The notes under the pieces: generated by a model
What the model saw: the letters and a program-made list of their open reading frames with translations, nothing else
Told to the model about the DNA's origin: nothing
The model's database searches: none
Program-made: the position numbers and the translations under genes
DNA from: Hydractinia symbiolongicarpus
Taxonomy: Eukaryota > Cnidaria > Hydrozoa > Anthoathecata > Hydractiniidae
Assembly: GCF_029227915.1 (NCBI RefSeq)
Contig: NC_079880.1
Location: 1,304,001 to 1,368,000 of the forward strand
Reading direction: 5' to 3'
Length of the DNA: 64,000 nucleotides
Shown: positions 38,670 to 51,062 of the stretch, piece by piece
Layout of the letters: every line of letters starts with the position of its first letter
Position numbering within the stretch: position 1 is the stretch's first letter

Positions 38670-39934
38670 TCTTATCTTAATTCTTAAATAAAGCGCTACC
38701 ACAGCGCCCAGTGTAATCGCTGAGTTTCGGCAATCATGTCAAATTAAGAAGAATGTTTTTTCTTGGAGTCCAATTGTCTCCTTTATCACATTTATCAGGT
38801 CACAGTCCAAAGTTAGTTCAATTAAGTCCTACAGTCAATCGTTTCATTGTTAAATGCGATGCAACCTAGTAATATCAGAAAATTATCGCTAAGTTCATGC
38901 TGGTACAAATATGTGACGCAACCGTTGTAACTCAAACGGACTGACACCGTTAGAAAGTCAATGAAATGAAGTTTCTGAAACTGTCGCTATTTCTTCAGGG
39001 CGCGTTAACGGCTAGGATTGGTCCCTCAGCAAAAAATGAGTTTTTTATCTTAATTTTGAATTGAAGCGCTACCACAGCGGCCGGTGTAATCGCTGAGTTC
39101 CGGCAATCATGTCAAATTAAGAAGAATGTTATTTCTTGAATTCCAATTTTCTCATTTATCACATTTATCAGGTCACAGTCCAAAGTTAGTTCAATTAAGT
39201 CACACACTCAATCATTTCTCTGTTAAAATCGATGCTATCTAGTAATGTCAGATGAATATCGCTAAATACATGTTGATACGAATATATGACCCAACCGTTG
39301 AAACTTAAACGGACTGACACCGTTAGAAAGTCAATGAAATGTAGTTTTTGAACCTTTCACTATTTCTTCAGCGCGGGCTAACGGCTAGGATTGGTCCCTC
39401 AGTAAAAAATGACTTTCTTATCTTAATTCTGAATTGAAGCGCTACAACAACGCCCAGTGTAATCGCTGAGTTTCGGCAATCATGTCAAATTAAGACGAAT
39501 GTTTTTTCTTGGAGTCCAATTGTCTCCTTTATCACATTTATCAGGTCACAGTCCAAAGTTAGTTCAATCAATTCCAGAGTCAATCGTTTCATTGTTAAAG
39601 GCGATGCAACCTAGTAATATCAGAAAAATATCGCTAAATTCATGCTGGTACAAATATGTGACGCAACCGTTGTAACTCAAACGGACTGACATCGTTAGAA
39701 AGTCAATGAAATGAAGTTTTTGAAACTGTAGCTATTTCTTCAGGGCGCAATAACGGCTAGGATTGGTCCCACAGTAAAAAAATGACTTATTAATTTAAAT
39801 TTTTAAACGAAGCGCTACAACAGCGCCCAGTGTAATCGCTGAGTTTAGGCAATCATGTCAAGTTAAGAAGAATGCTATTTCTTGGAGTCCAATTTTTTCA
39901 TTTATCACATTTATCAGGTCACAGTCAAAAGTTA

Positions 39935-39946
39935 GTTCAAACCTAG
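39935..39946 (+). repeat. 42-bp deletion monomer, copy 1
   Basis: GTTCAAACCTAG joins the start of the monomer directly to the end of the core. The usual TTAAGTCCCACAG...GGCGATGCA stretch of 42 bp is missing, so the first GTCCCACAG and the type-1 core are lost. The break lies between two short CAA-containing sites, as expected for a microhomology or slippage deletion. Confidence 0.88.
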
Positions 39947-40663
39947 TAATATCAGAAAAATATCGCTAAATTCATGTTGGTACGAATATGTGACGCAACC
40001 GTTGTAACTCAAACGGACTGACACCGTTAAAAAGTCAATGAAATGAAGTTTCTGAAACTGTCGCTATTTTTTCAGGGCGCGATAACGGCTAGGAATGGTC
40101 CCACAATAAAAAATGACTTATTAATTTAAATTTTTAAATGAAGCGCTACAACAGCGCCCAGTGTAATCGCTGAGTTTATGCAATCATGTCAAATTAAGAA
40201 GAATGCTATTTCTTGGAGTCCAATTTTTTCATTTATCACATTTATCAGGTCCTAGTCAAAAGTTAGTTCAATTAAGTCCCACAGTCAATCGTTTCACTGT
40301 TAAAAGCGGTGCAACCTAGTAATATCAGATGAATATCGCTAAATACATGTTGGTACGAATATATGACACAACCGTTGAAACTTAAACGGACTGACACCGT
40401 TAGAAAGTCAATGAAATGTAGTTTTTGAACCTTTCACTATTTCTTCAGCGCGCGATAACGGCTAGGATTGGTCCCTCAGCAAAAAATGAGTTTTTTATCT
40501 TAATTTTGAATTGAAGCGCTACCACAGCGGCCGGTGTAATAGCTGAGTTCCGGCAATCATGTCAAATTAAGAAGAATGTTATTTCTTGAATTCCAATTTT
40601 CTCATTTATCACATTTATCAGGTCACAGTCCAAAGTTAGTTCAATTAAGTCCCACACTCAATC

Positions 40664-40740
40664 AACATGTATTTAGCGATATTTATCACATTTATCAGGT
40701 CACAGTCCAAAGTTAGTTCAATTAAGTCCCACACTCAATC
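40664..40740 (+). repeat. 77-bp insertion with micro-inversion, copy 1
   Basis: After CCCACACTCAATC the monomer is interrupted by 77 bp. The first ~24 bp (40664-40687) are the reverse complement of the monomer's own GATAAATATCGCTAAATACATGTT-like tract. The rest is a second, direct copy of the sequence just upstream (TTTATCACATTTATCAGG to CACTCAATC). The normal sequence then resumes at 40741. The inverted arm faces its near-complement at 40778-40801 across about 90 bp, so a hairpin could form. Confidence 0.88.
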
Positions 40741-41340
40741 ATTTCACTGTTAAAATCGATGCAATCTAGTAATGTCAGATGAATATCGCTAAATACATGC
40801 TGGTACAAATATGTGACTCAACCGTTGCAACTCAAACGGACTGGCATCGTTAGAAAGTCAATGAAAAGAAGTTTTTGAAACTGTCGCTATTTCTTCAGTG
40901 CGCGATAACGGCTAGGATTGGTCCCACAGTAAAAAATGACTTATTAATTTAAATTTTTAAATGAAGCGCTACAACAGCGCCCAGTGTACACGCTGAGTTT
41001 AGGCAATCATATCAAATTAAGAAGAATGCTATTTCTTGGAGTCCAATTTTTTGATTTATCACATTTATCAGGTCACAGTCAAAAGTTAGTTCAATTAAGT
41101 TCCACAGTCAATCATTTTATTGTTAAAGGCGATGAAACCTAGTAATATCAGAAAAATATCGCTAAATTCATGTTGGTACGAATATGTGACGCAACCGTTG
41201 TAACTCAAACGGACTGACACCGTTAGAAAGTCAATGAAATGAAGTTTCTGAAACTGTCGCTATTTCTTCAGGGCGCGATAACGGCTAGGATTGGTCCCAC
41301 AGTAAAAAATGACTTATTAATTTAAAATTTTAAATGAAGC

Positions 41341-42112
41341 GCTACAACAGCGCCCAGTGTAATCGCTGAGTTTCGGCAATCATGTCAAATTAAGACGAAT
41401 GTTTTTTTTTGGAGTCCAATTGTCTCCTTTATCACATTTATCAGGTCACAGTCCAAAGTTAGTTCAATTAATCCCACAGTCAATCGTTTCATTGTTAAAG
41501 GCGATGCAACCTAGTAATATCAGAAAAATATCGCTAAATTCATGCTGGTACAAATATGTGACGCAACCGTTGTAACTCAAACGGACTGACATCGTTAGAA
41601 AGTCAATGAAATGAAGTTTTTGAAACTGTCGCTATTTCTTCAGGGCGCAATAACGGCTAGGATTGGTCCCACAGTAAAAAAATGACTTATTAATTTAATT
41701 TTTTAAATGAAGCGCTACAACAGCGCCCAGTGTAATCGCTGAGTTTCGGCAATCATGTCAAATTAAGACGAATGTTTTTTCTTGGAGTCCAATTGTCTCC
41801 TTTATCACATTTATCAGGTCACAGTCCAAAGTTAGTTCAATTAATCCCACAGTCAATCGTTTCATTGTTAAAGGCGATGCAACCTAGTAATATCAGAAAA
41901 ATATCGCTAAATTCATGCTGGTACAAATATGTGACGCAACCGTTGTAACTCAAACGGACTGACATCGTTAGAAAGTCAATGAAATGAAGTTTTTGAAACT
42001 GTCGCTATTTCTTCAGGGCGCAATAACGGCTAGGATTGGTCCCACAGTAAAAAAATGACTTATTAATTTAAATTTTTAAATGAAGCGCTACAACAGCGCC
42101 CAGTGTAATCGC
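41341..42112 (+). repeat. Adjacent near-identical monomers in domain F (offset 372 bp)
   Basis: About 41341-41740 match 41713-42112. Shared markers are TTAAGACGAATG, TTAATCCCACAG, CATGCTGGTACAAATATG and GGACTGACATCG. One visible difference is GTTTTTTTTTGG near 41401 against GTTTTTTCTTGG near 41774. It is a second local one-monomer duplication, unrelated in sequence to the one at 10.6 kb. Confidence 0.78.
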
Positions 42113-42207
42113 TGAGTTTAGGCAATCATGTCAAGTTAAGAAGAATGCTATTTCTTGGAGTCCAATTTTTTCATTTATCACATTTATCAGGTCACAGTCA
42201 AAAGTTA

Positions 42208-42219
42208 GTTCAAACCTAG
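42208..42219 (+). repeat. 42-bp deletion monomer, copy 2
   Basis: Same GTTCAAACCTAG junction as at 39935. The identical breakpoint shows a single origin followed by copying, 2273 bp away (six monomers, plus 77, minus 42). Confidence 0.88.
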
Positions 42220-42563
42220 TAATATCAGAAAAATATCGCTAAATTCATGTTGGTACGAATATGTGACGCAACCGTTGTAACTCAAACGGACTGACACCGT
42301 TAGAAAGTCAATGAAATGAAGTTTCTGAAACTGTCGCTATTTCTTCAGGGCGCGATAACGGCTAGGAATGGTCCCACAGTAAAAAATGAATTATTAATTT
42401 AAATTTTTAAATGAAGCGCTACAACAGCGCCCAGTGTAATCGCTGAGTTTATGCAATCATGTCAAATTAAGAAGAATGCTATTTCTTGGAGTCCAATTTT
42501 TTCATTTATCACATTTATCAGGTCATAGTCAAAAGTTAGTTCAATTAAGTCCCACACTCAATC

Positions 42564-42640
42564 AACATGTATTTAGCGATATTTATCACATTTATCAGGT
42601 CACAGTCATAAGTTAGTTCAAATAAGTCCCACACTCAATC
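42564..42640 (+). repeat. 77-bp insertion with micro-inversion, copy 2
   Basis: Same structure and breakpoints. Private changes in the direct part are CAGTCATAAGTTAG and TTCAAATAAGTCCC. The upstream context (CATAGTCAAAAG) differs from copy 1 (CACAGTCCAAAG), which pairs this copy with copy 4. Confidence 0.88.
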
Positions 42641-44106
42641 ATTTCACTGTTAAAATCGATGCAATCTAGTAATGTCAGATGAATATCGCTAAATACATGT
42701 TGGTACGAATATATGACCCAACCGTTGAAACTTAAACGGACTGACACCGTTAGAAAGTCAATGAAATGTAGTTTTTGAACCTTTCACTATTTCTTCAGCG
42801 CGCGCTAACGGCTAGGATTGGTCCCTCAGTAAAAAATGACTTTCTTATCTTAATTCTGAATTGAAGCGCTACCACAGCGCCCAGTGTAATCGCTGAGTTT
42901 CGGCAATCATGTCAAATTAAGAAGAATGTTTTTTCTTGGAGTCCAATTGTCTCTTTTATCACATTTATCAGGTCACAATCCAAAGTTAGTTCAATTAATC
43001 CCACAGTCAATCGTTTCATTGTTAAAGGCGATGCAACCTAGTAATATCAGAAAAATATCGCTAAATTCATGCCGGTACAAATATGTGACGCAACCGTTGT
43101 AACTCAAACGGACTGACATCGTTAGAAAGTCGATGAAATGAAGTTTTTGAAACTGTCGCTATTTCTTCAGGGCGCTAAAACGGCTAGGATGGGTCCCTCA
43201 GCAAAAAATGAGTTTTTTATCTTAATTTTGAATTAAAGCGCTACCACAGCGGCCAGTGTAATCGCTGAGTTCCGGCAATCATGTCAAATTAAGAAGAATG
43301 TTATTTCTTGAATTCCAATTTTCTCATTTATCACATTTATCAGGTCACAGTCCAAAGTTAGTTCAATTAAGTCCCACAGTCAATCGTTTCACTGTTAAAA
43401 GCAGTGCAACCTAGTAATATCAGATGAATATCGCTAAATACATGTTGGTACGAATATATGACACAACCGTTGAAACTAAAACGGACTGACACCGTTAGAA
43501 AGTCAGTGAAATGTAGTTTTTGAAACTGTCGCTATTTCTTCAGCGCGTGATAACGGCTAGGATTGGTCCCACAGTAAAAAATGACTTTCTTATCTTAATT
43601 CTTAAATGAAGCGCTACCACAGCACCCAGTGTAATCGCTGAGTTTCGGCAATCATGTCAAATTAAGACGAATGTTTTTTCTTGGAGTCCAATTGTCTCTT
43701 TTATCACATTTATCAGGTCACAGTCCAAAGTTAGTTCAATTAATCCCACAGTCAATCGTTTCATTGTTAAAGGCGATGCAACCTAGTAATATCAGAAAAA
43801 TATCGCTAAATTCATGCTGGTACAAATATGTGACGCAACCGTTGTAACTCAAACGGACTGACATCGTTAGAAAGTCAATGAAATGAAGTTTTTGAAACTG
43901 TCGCTATTTCTTCAGGGCGCAATAACGGCTAGGATTGGTCCCACAGTAAAAAAATGACTTATTAATTTAAATTTTTAAATGAAGCGCTACAACAGCGCCC
44001 AGTGTAATCGCTGAGTTTAGGCAATCATGTCAAGTTAAGAAGAATGCTATTTCTTGGAGTCCAATTTTTTCATTTATCACATTTATCAGGTCACAGTCAA
44101 AAGTTA

Positions 44107-44118
44107 GTTCAAACCTAG
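44107..44118 (+). repeat. 42-bp deletion monomer, copy 3
   Basis: Same junction. It lies 1899 bp after copy 2 (five monomers, plus 77, minus 42) and only two monomers before copy 4. Confidence 0.88.
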
Positions 44119-44811
44119 TAATATCAGAAAAATATCGCTAAATTCATGTTGGTACGAATATGTGACGCAACCGTTGTAACTCAAACGGACTGACACCGTT
44201 AGAAAGTCAATGAAATGAAGTTTCTGAAACTGTCGCTATTTCTTCAGGGCGCGATAACGGCTAGGAATTGTCCCACAGTAAAAAATGACTTATTAATTTA
44301 AATTTTTAAATGAAGCGCTACAACAGCGCCCAGTGTAATCGCTGAGTTTATGCAATCATGTCAAATTAAGAAGAATGCTATTTCTTGGAGTCCAATTTTT
44401 TCATTTATCACATTTATCAGGTCACAGTCAAAAGTTAGTTCAATTAAGTCCCACAGTCAATCGTTTCACTGTTAAAAGCGGTGCAACCTAGTAATATCAG
44501 AAAAATATCGCTAAATTCATGCTGGTACGAATATATGACCCAACCGCTGAAACTTAAACGGACTGACACCGTTAGAAAGTCAATGAAATGAAGTTTTTGA
44601 AACTGTCGCTATTTCTTCAGGGCGCAATAACGGCTAGGATTGGTCCCACAGAAAAAAAATGACTTATTAATTTAAATTTTTAAATGAAGCGCTACAACAG
44701 CGCCCAGTGTAATCGCTAAGTTTAGGCAATCATGTCAAGTTAAGAAGAATGCTATTTCTTGGAGTCCAATTTTTTCATTTATCACATTTATCCGGTCACA
44801 GTCAAAAGTTA

Positions 44812-44823
44812 GTTCAAACCTAG
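44812..44823 (+). repeat. 42-bp deletion monomer, copy 4
   Basis: Same junction. A nearby private change is TATCCGGTCACAG (44790-44802). It begins the second copy of the large HOR. Confidence 0.88.
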
Positions 44824-45540
44824 TAATATCAGAAAAATATCGCTAAATTCATGTTGGTACGAATATGTGACGCAACCGTTGTAACTCAAACGGACTGACA
44901 CCGTTAGAAAGTCAATGAAATGAAGTTTCTGAAACTGTCGCTATTTCTTCAGGGCGCGATAACGGCTAGGAATGGTCCCACAGTAAAAAATGACTTATTG
45001 ATTTAAATTTTTAAATGAAGCGCTACAACTGCGCCCAGTGTAATCGCTGAGTTTATGCAATCATGTCAAATTAAGAAGAATGCTATTTCTTGGAGTCCAA
45101 TTTTTTCATTTATCACATTTATCAGATCATAGTCAAAAGTTAGTTCAATTAAGTGCCACAGTCAATCGTTTCACTGTTAAAAGCGGTGCAACGTAGTAAT
45201 ATCAGATGAATATCGCTAAATACATGTTGGTACGAATATATGACCCAACCGTTGAAACTTAAACGGACTGACACCGTTAGAAAGTCAATGAAATGTAGTT
45301 TTTGAACCTTTCACTATTTCTTCAGCGCGCGCTAACGGCTAGGATTGGTCCCTCAGCAAAAAATAAGTTTTTTATCTTAATTTTGAATTGAAGCGCTACC
45401 ACAGCCCCCAGTGTAATAGCTGAGTTCCGGCAATCATGTCAAGTTAAGAAGAATGCTATTTCTTGAATTCCAATTTTCTCATTTATCACATTTATCAGGT
45501 CACAGTCCAAAGTTAGTTCAATTAAGTCCCACACTCAATC

Positions 45541-45617
45541 AACATGTATTTAGCGATATTTATCACATTTATCAGGTCACAGTCCAAAGTTAGTTCAATT
45601 AAGTCCCACACTCAATC
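45541..45617 (+). repeat. 77-bp insertion with micro-inversion, copy 3
   Basis: Same structure. It is exactly 4877 bp after copy 1 and has the same CACAGTCCAAAG upstream context. Confidence 0.88.
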
Positions 45618-47457
45618 ATTTCACTGTTAAAATCGATGCAATCTAGTAATGTCAGATGAATATCGCTAAATACATGCTGGTACAAATATGTGACACAACC
45701 GTTGCAACTCAAACGGACTGGCATCGTTAGAAAGTCAATGAAAAGAAGTTTTTGAAACTGTCGCTATTTCTTCAGTGCGCGATAACGGCTAGGATTGGTC
45801 CCACAGTAAAAAATGACTTATTAATTTAAATTTTTAAATGAAGCGCTACAACAGCGCCCAGTGTAAACGCTGAGTTTAGGCAATCATATCAAATTAAGAA
45901 GAATGCTATTTCTTGGAGTCCAATTGTCTCTTTTATCACATTTATCAGGTCACAGTCCAAAGTTAGTTCAATTAATCCCACAGTCAATCGTTTCATTGTT
46001 AAAGGCGATGCAACCTAGTAATATCAGAAAAATATCGCTAAATTCATGCTGGTACAAATATGTGACGCAACCGTTGTAACTCAAACGGTCTGACATCGTT
46101 AGAAAGTCAATGAAATGAAGTTTTTGAAACTGTCGCTATTTCTTCAGGGCGCAATAACGGCTAGGATTGGTCCCACAGTAAAAAAATGACTTATTAATTT
46201 AAATTTTTAAATGAAGCGCTACAACAGCGCCCAGTGTAATCGCTGAGTTTAGGCAATCATGTCAAGTTAAGAAGAATGCTATTTCTTGGAGTCCAATTTT
46301 TTCATTTATCACATTTATCAGGTCACAGTCCAAAGTTAGTTCAATTAACTCCCACAGTCAATCGTTTCACTGTTAAAAGCGGTGCAACCTAGTAATATCA
46401 GATAAATATCGCTAAATACATGTTGGTACGAATATATGACCCAACCGTTGAAACTTAAACGGACTGACACCGTTAGAAAGTCAATGAAATGTAGTTTTTG
46501 AACCTTTCACTATTTCTTCAGCGCGCGCTAACGGCTAGGATTGGTCCCTCAGCAAAAAATGAGTTTTTTATCTTAATTTTGAATTGAAGCGCTACCACAG
46601 CGGCCGGTGTAATCGCTGAGTTCCCGCAATCATGTCAAATTAAGAAGAATATTATTTCTTGAATTCCAATTTTCTCATTTATCACATTTATCAGGTCACA
46701 GTCCAAAGTTAGTTCAATTAAGTCCCACACTCAATCATTTCTCTGTTAAAATCGATGCTATCTAGTAATGTCAGATGAATATCGCTAAATACATGTTGAT
46801 ACGAATATATTACCCAACCGTTGAAACTTAAACGGACTGACACCGTTAGAAAGTCAATGAAATGTAGTTTTTGAACCTTTCACTATTTCTTCAGCGCGCG
46901 CTAACGGCTAGGATTGGTCCCTCAGTAAAAAATGACTTTCTTATCTTAATTCTGAATTAAAGCGCTACCACAACGCCCAGTGCAATCGCTGAGTTTCGGC
47001 AATCATGTCAAATTAAGACGAATGTTTTTTCTTGAATTCCAATTTTCTCATTTATCACATTTATCAGGTCACAGTCCAAAGTTAGTTCAATTAATCCCAC
47101 AGTCAATCGTTTCATTGTTAAAGGCGATGCAACCTAGTAATATCAGAAAAATATCGCTAAATTCATGCTGGTACAAATATGTGACGCAACCGTTGTAACT
47201 CAAACGGACTGACATCGTTAGAAAGTCAATGAAATGAAGTTTTTGAAACTGTCGCTATTTCTTCAGGGCGCAATAACGGCTAGGATTGGTCCCACAGTAA
47301 AAAAATGACTTATTAATTTAAATTTTTAAATGAAGCGCTACAACAGCGCCCAGTGTAATCGCTGAGTTTAGGCAATCATGTCAAGTTAAGAAGAATGCTA
47401 TTTCTTGGAGTCCAATTTTTTCATTTATCACATTTATCAGGTCACAGTCAAAAGTTA

Positions 47458-47469
47458 GTTCAAACCTAG
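47458..47469 (+). repeat. 42-bp deletion monomer, copy 5
   Basis: Same junction. It is the partner of copy 2 at 5250 bp. Confidence 0.88.
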
Positions 47470-47813
47470 TAATATCAGAAAAATATCGCTAAATTCATGT
47501 TGGTACGAATATGTGACGCAACCGTTGTAACTCAAACGGACTGACACCGTTAGAAAGTCAATGAAATGAAGTTTCTGAAACTGTCGCTATTTCTTCAGGG
47601 CGCGATAACGGCTAGGAATGGTCCCACAGTAAAAAATGACTTATTAATTTAAATTTTTAAATGAAGCGCTACAACAGCGCCCAGTGTAATCGCTGAGTTT
47701 ATGCAATCATGTCAAATTAAGAAGAATGCTATTTCTTGGAGTCCAATTTTTTCATTTATCACATTTATCAGGTCATAGTCAAAAGTTAGTTCAATTAAGT
47801 CCCACACTCAATC

Positions 47814-47890
47814 AACATGTATTTAGCGATATTTATCACATTTATCAGGTCACAGTCCAAAGTTAGTTCAATTAAGTCCCACACTCAATC
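47814..47890 (+). repeat. 77-bp insertion with micro-inversion, copy 4
   Basis: Same structure, 5250 bp after copy 2. The normal monomer resumes with ATTTAACTG, a private substitution. Confidence 0.88.
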
Positions 47891-50800
47891 ATTTAACTGT
47901 TAAAATCGATGCAATCTAGTAATGTCAGATGAATATCGCTAAATACATGTTGGTACGAATATATGACCCAACCGTTGAAACTTAAACGGACTGACACCGT
48001 TAGAAAGTCAATGAAATGTAGTTTTTGAACCTTTCACTATTTCTTCAGCGCGCGCTAACGGCTAGGATTGGTCCCTCAGTAAAAAATGACTTTCTTATCT
48101 TAATTCTGAATTGAAGCGCTACCACAGCGCCCAGTGTAATCGCTGAGTTTCGGCAATCATGTCAAATTAAGAAGAATGTTTTTTCTTGGAGTCCAATTGT
48201 CTCCTTTATCACATTTATCAGGTCACAATCCAAAGTTAGTTCAATTAATCCCACAGTCAATCGTTTCATTTTTAAAGGCGATGCAACCTAGTAATATCAG
48301 AAAAATATCGCTAAATTCATGCTGGTACAAATATGTGACGCAACCGTTGTAACTCAAACGGACTGACATCGTTAGAAAGTCGATGAAATGAAGTTTTTGA
48401 AACTGTCACTATTTCTTCAGGGCGCAAAAACGGCTAGGATGGGTCCCACAGTAAAAAATGAATTATTAATTTAAATTTTTAAATGAAGCGCTACAACAGC
48501 GCCCAGTGTAATCGCTGAGTTTAGGAAATCATGTCAAGTTAAGAAGAATGCTATTTCTTGGAGTCCAATTTTTTCATTTATCACATTTATCAGGTCACAG
48601 TCAAAAGTTAGTTCAATTAAGTCCCACAGTCAATCATTTCACTGTTAAAAGAGGTGCAACCTAGTAATATCAGATGAATATCGCTAAATACATGTTGGTA
48701 CGAATATATGACCCAACCGTTGAAACTTAAACGGACTTACACCGTTAGAAAGTCAATGAAATGTAGTTTTTGAAACTGTCACTATTGCTTCAGCGCGCGC
48801 TAGCGGCTAGGGTTGGTCCCTCAGCAAAAAATAAGTTCTTTATCTTAATTTTGAATTGAAACGCTACCACAGCGGCCGGTGTAATCGCTGAGTTCCGGCA
48901 ATCATGTCAAATTAAGAAGAATGTTATTTCTTGAATTCCAAGTTTCTCATTTATCAAATTTAACAGGTCACAGTCCAAAGTTAGTTCAATTAATCCCACA
49001 GTCAATCATTACACCGTTAAAAGCGATGCAACCTAGTAATGTCAGATGAATATCGCTGAATACATGTTGGTACGAATATGTGACATAACCGTTTAAACTC
49101 AACAAACTGACACCGTTAGGAAGTCAATGAAATGTAGTTTTTGAAACTGTCGCTATTTCTTCAGCGCGCGCTAACGGCTAGGATTGGTCCCACATTAAAA
49201 AAATGACTTTTTTATCTTAATTCTTAAATGAAGCGCTACCACACCGCTTAGTGTAATCGTTGAGTTTCGACAATCATGTTAAATTAAGAAGAATGTTTCT
49301 TTCTTGCAGTCCAATTTTCTCATTTATCACATTGATCAGGTCGCAGTCCAAATTTAGTTCAATTAAGTCCCACGGTCAATCGTTTCACTGTTAAAAGCGA
49401 TACATCCTAGTAATATCAGATAAATATCTCTAAATACATGTTGGTACGAATATGTGAATCAAGCGTTGAAACTCAAACGAACTGACACCGTTAGAAAGTC
49501 AGTGAAATGTAGTATTTGAAACTGTTTTTATTTCTTCGGCGCGCGCTATCAGCTAGGATTGGTGCCTAAGTAAAAAATGACTTTCTTATCTTAATTTTTA
49601 ATTGAAGCGCTTCCTTAGCGCCCGGTGTAATCGCTGAGTTTCGGCAATCATTTCAAATTAAGAAGAATACTATTTCTTGGAGTCCAATTTTCTCATTTAT
49701 CACATTGATCAGGTCAAAGTCCAAGGTTGGTTCAATTAAGTCCCACAGTCAATCGTTTCACTGTTAAAAGCGATGCAACGTAGTAATATCAGATAAATAT
49801 CGCTAAATACATGTTGGTACGAATATGTGAATCAACCGTTGTAACTCAAACGGTTTGATACTGTTAGAAAGTCAATGAAATGTAGTATTTGAAACTGTCG
49901 CTATTTTTTCAGCGCGCGATAACGGCTAGAATTGGTCCCACAGTAAAGAATGACTTATTTACCTAAACTTTTAAATGAAGCGCTGCCACAGCGCCCAGTG
50001 TAATCACTGAGTTCCGGCAATCACGTCAAATCAAGAAGAATGTCATTTCTTGGAGTCCAATTGTCTCACTTTCACATTTACAGGGTCACAGTCCAAAATC
50101 AGTTCAATTAAGTCCCACAGTCAATCGTTTCGCTGTTAAATGCCATACAACTTAGTAATACCTGAAAAATATCAAGAAATACATGTTGGTACGAATATGT
50201 GACTCAAGCGTTGTAACTCCAACGGATTGATACTGTTAAAAAGTCAATGAAATGTAGCTTTTGAAACTGTCGCTATTTCTTCAGCTCGCGATAACTGCTA
50301 GGATTGGTCCCACAGTACAAAAATGACTTTTTCATCTTAATTCTTAAATGAAGCGCTACCACAGCGACCAGTGTAGTCGCTGAGTTTCGGCAATCATGTC
50401 AAATTAAGAACAATGTTATTTCTTGGAGTCAAATTGTCTCATTTATCACATTCATCAGGTCACAGTCCAAAGTTAGTTCAGTTAAGTCCTACAGTCAATC
50501 GTTTCATTGTTAAAGGCGATGCAACCTAGTAATATCGGAAAAATATCGCTAAAAACATGTTGGTACGAATATGTGACCCAACCGTTGTAACTCAAACGGA
50601 CTGACACCGTTGGAAAGTCAATGAAATGTAGTTTTTGAAACTGTCGGTATTTCTTCAGCGCGTGATAACGGCTAGGATTGGTCCCACAGTAAAAAATGAC
50701 TTTCTTATCTTAATTTTTAATTGAAGCGCTTCCACAGCGCCCGGTGTAATCGCTGAGTTTCGGCAATCATTTCAAATTAAGAAGAATGTTATTTCTTGAA

Positions 50801-50920
50801 GTCCAATTGTCTCGCTTTCACATTTACAGGGTCACAGTCCATAGTCAGTTCAATTAAGTCCCGCAGTCAATCGTTTCGCTGTTAAAAGCCATACAACCTA
50901 GAAATACCCGAAAAGTATCA

Positions 50921-50940
50921 AGAAATACATATGTGACCCA
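50921..50940 (+). repeat. Monomer with 12-bp deletion
   Basis: The usual ACATGTTGGTACGAATATGTG is reduced to ACATATGTG at 50927-50935, removing GTTGGTACGAAT. The break sits between two short ATG/AAT-like words and removes the ACATGT palindrome. It was seen only here: the matching monomers near 57580 and 59817 are intact. Confidence 0.8.
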
Positions 50941-51062
50941 ACCGTTTAAACTCAAACGGACTGACACCGTTAGAAAGTCAATGAAATGTAGTTTTTGAAA
51001 CTGTCGCTATTTCTTCAGCGCGCGATAACGGCTAGGATTGGTCCCACAGTAAAAAATGACAT

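Larger units (their letters stand above)
29853..39551 (+). repeat. Array domain E: 26 monomers, type 1 only
   Basis: No GCCATAC monomer is present. Characteristic variants are AAAGCGGTGCAACC, TTATTAATTTAAATTTTTAA before the dyad, GCGCTACAACAGCGCCC, GTAAACGCTGAG, and CATGCTGGTACAAATATG. HOR relations at 9 and 7 monomer lengths are listed separately. The domain is more even in sequence than A or G. Confidence 0.8.
39690..44568 (+). repeat. ~4.9-kb HOR unit (13 monomers), first copy
   Basis: Order of markers: deletion 39935, insertion 40664, deletion 42208, insertion 42564, deletion 44107. The next deletion (44812) and insertion (45541) lie exactly 4877 bp after the first pair, which equals 13 monomers with two insertions and three deletions. 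The edges are approximate, because flanking monomers of the same type blur them. Confidence 0.75.
44569..48446 (+). repeat. HOR unit, second (14-monomer) copy, incomplete at right
   Basis: Repeats the deletion/insertion order: 44812, 45541, 47458, 47814. The second pair is 5250 bp after its counterpart (42208, 42564), 373 bp more than the first pair, so one extra monomer sits between 45541 and 47458. The match to the first copy continues to about 48446 (GGCTAGGATGGGTCCC, shared with 43182-43197) and then stops. Confidence 0.75.
39552..48973 (+). repeat. Array domain F: 25 monomers with recurrent 42-bp deletion and 77-bp insertion
   Basis: All type 1. Two structural markers recur: a 42-bp deletion at five places and a 77-bp insertion with an inverted segment at four. 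Domain length (9422 bp) equals 25 monomers once +4x77 and -5x42 are taken into account. Other typical variants are ATTAATCCCAC (one base short), GAACCTTTCACTATTTC and CATGCTGGTACAAATATG. The frame at 46980-47198 is a chance frame in a monomer. Confidence 0.82.
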
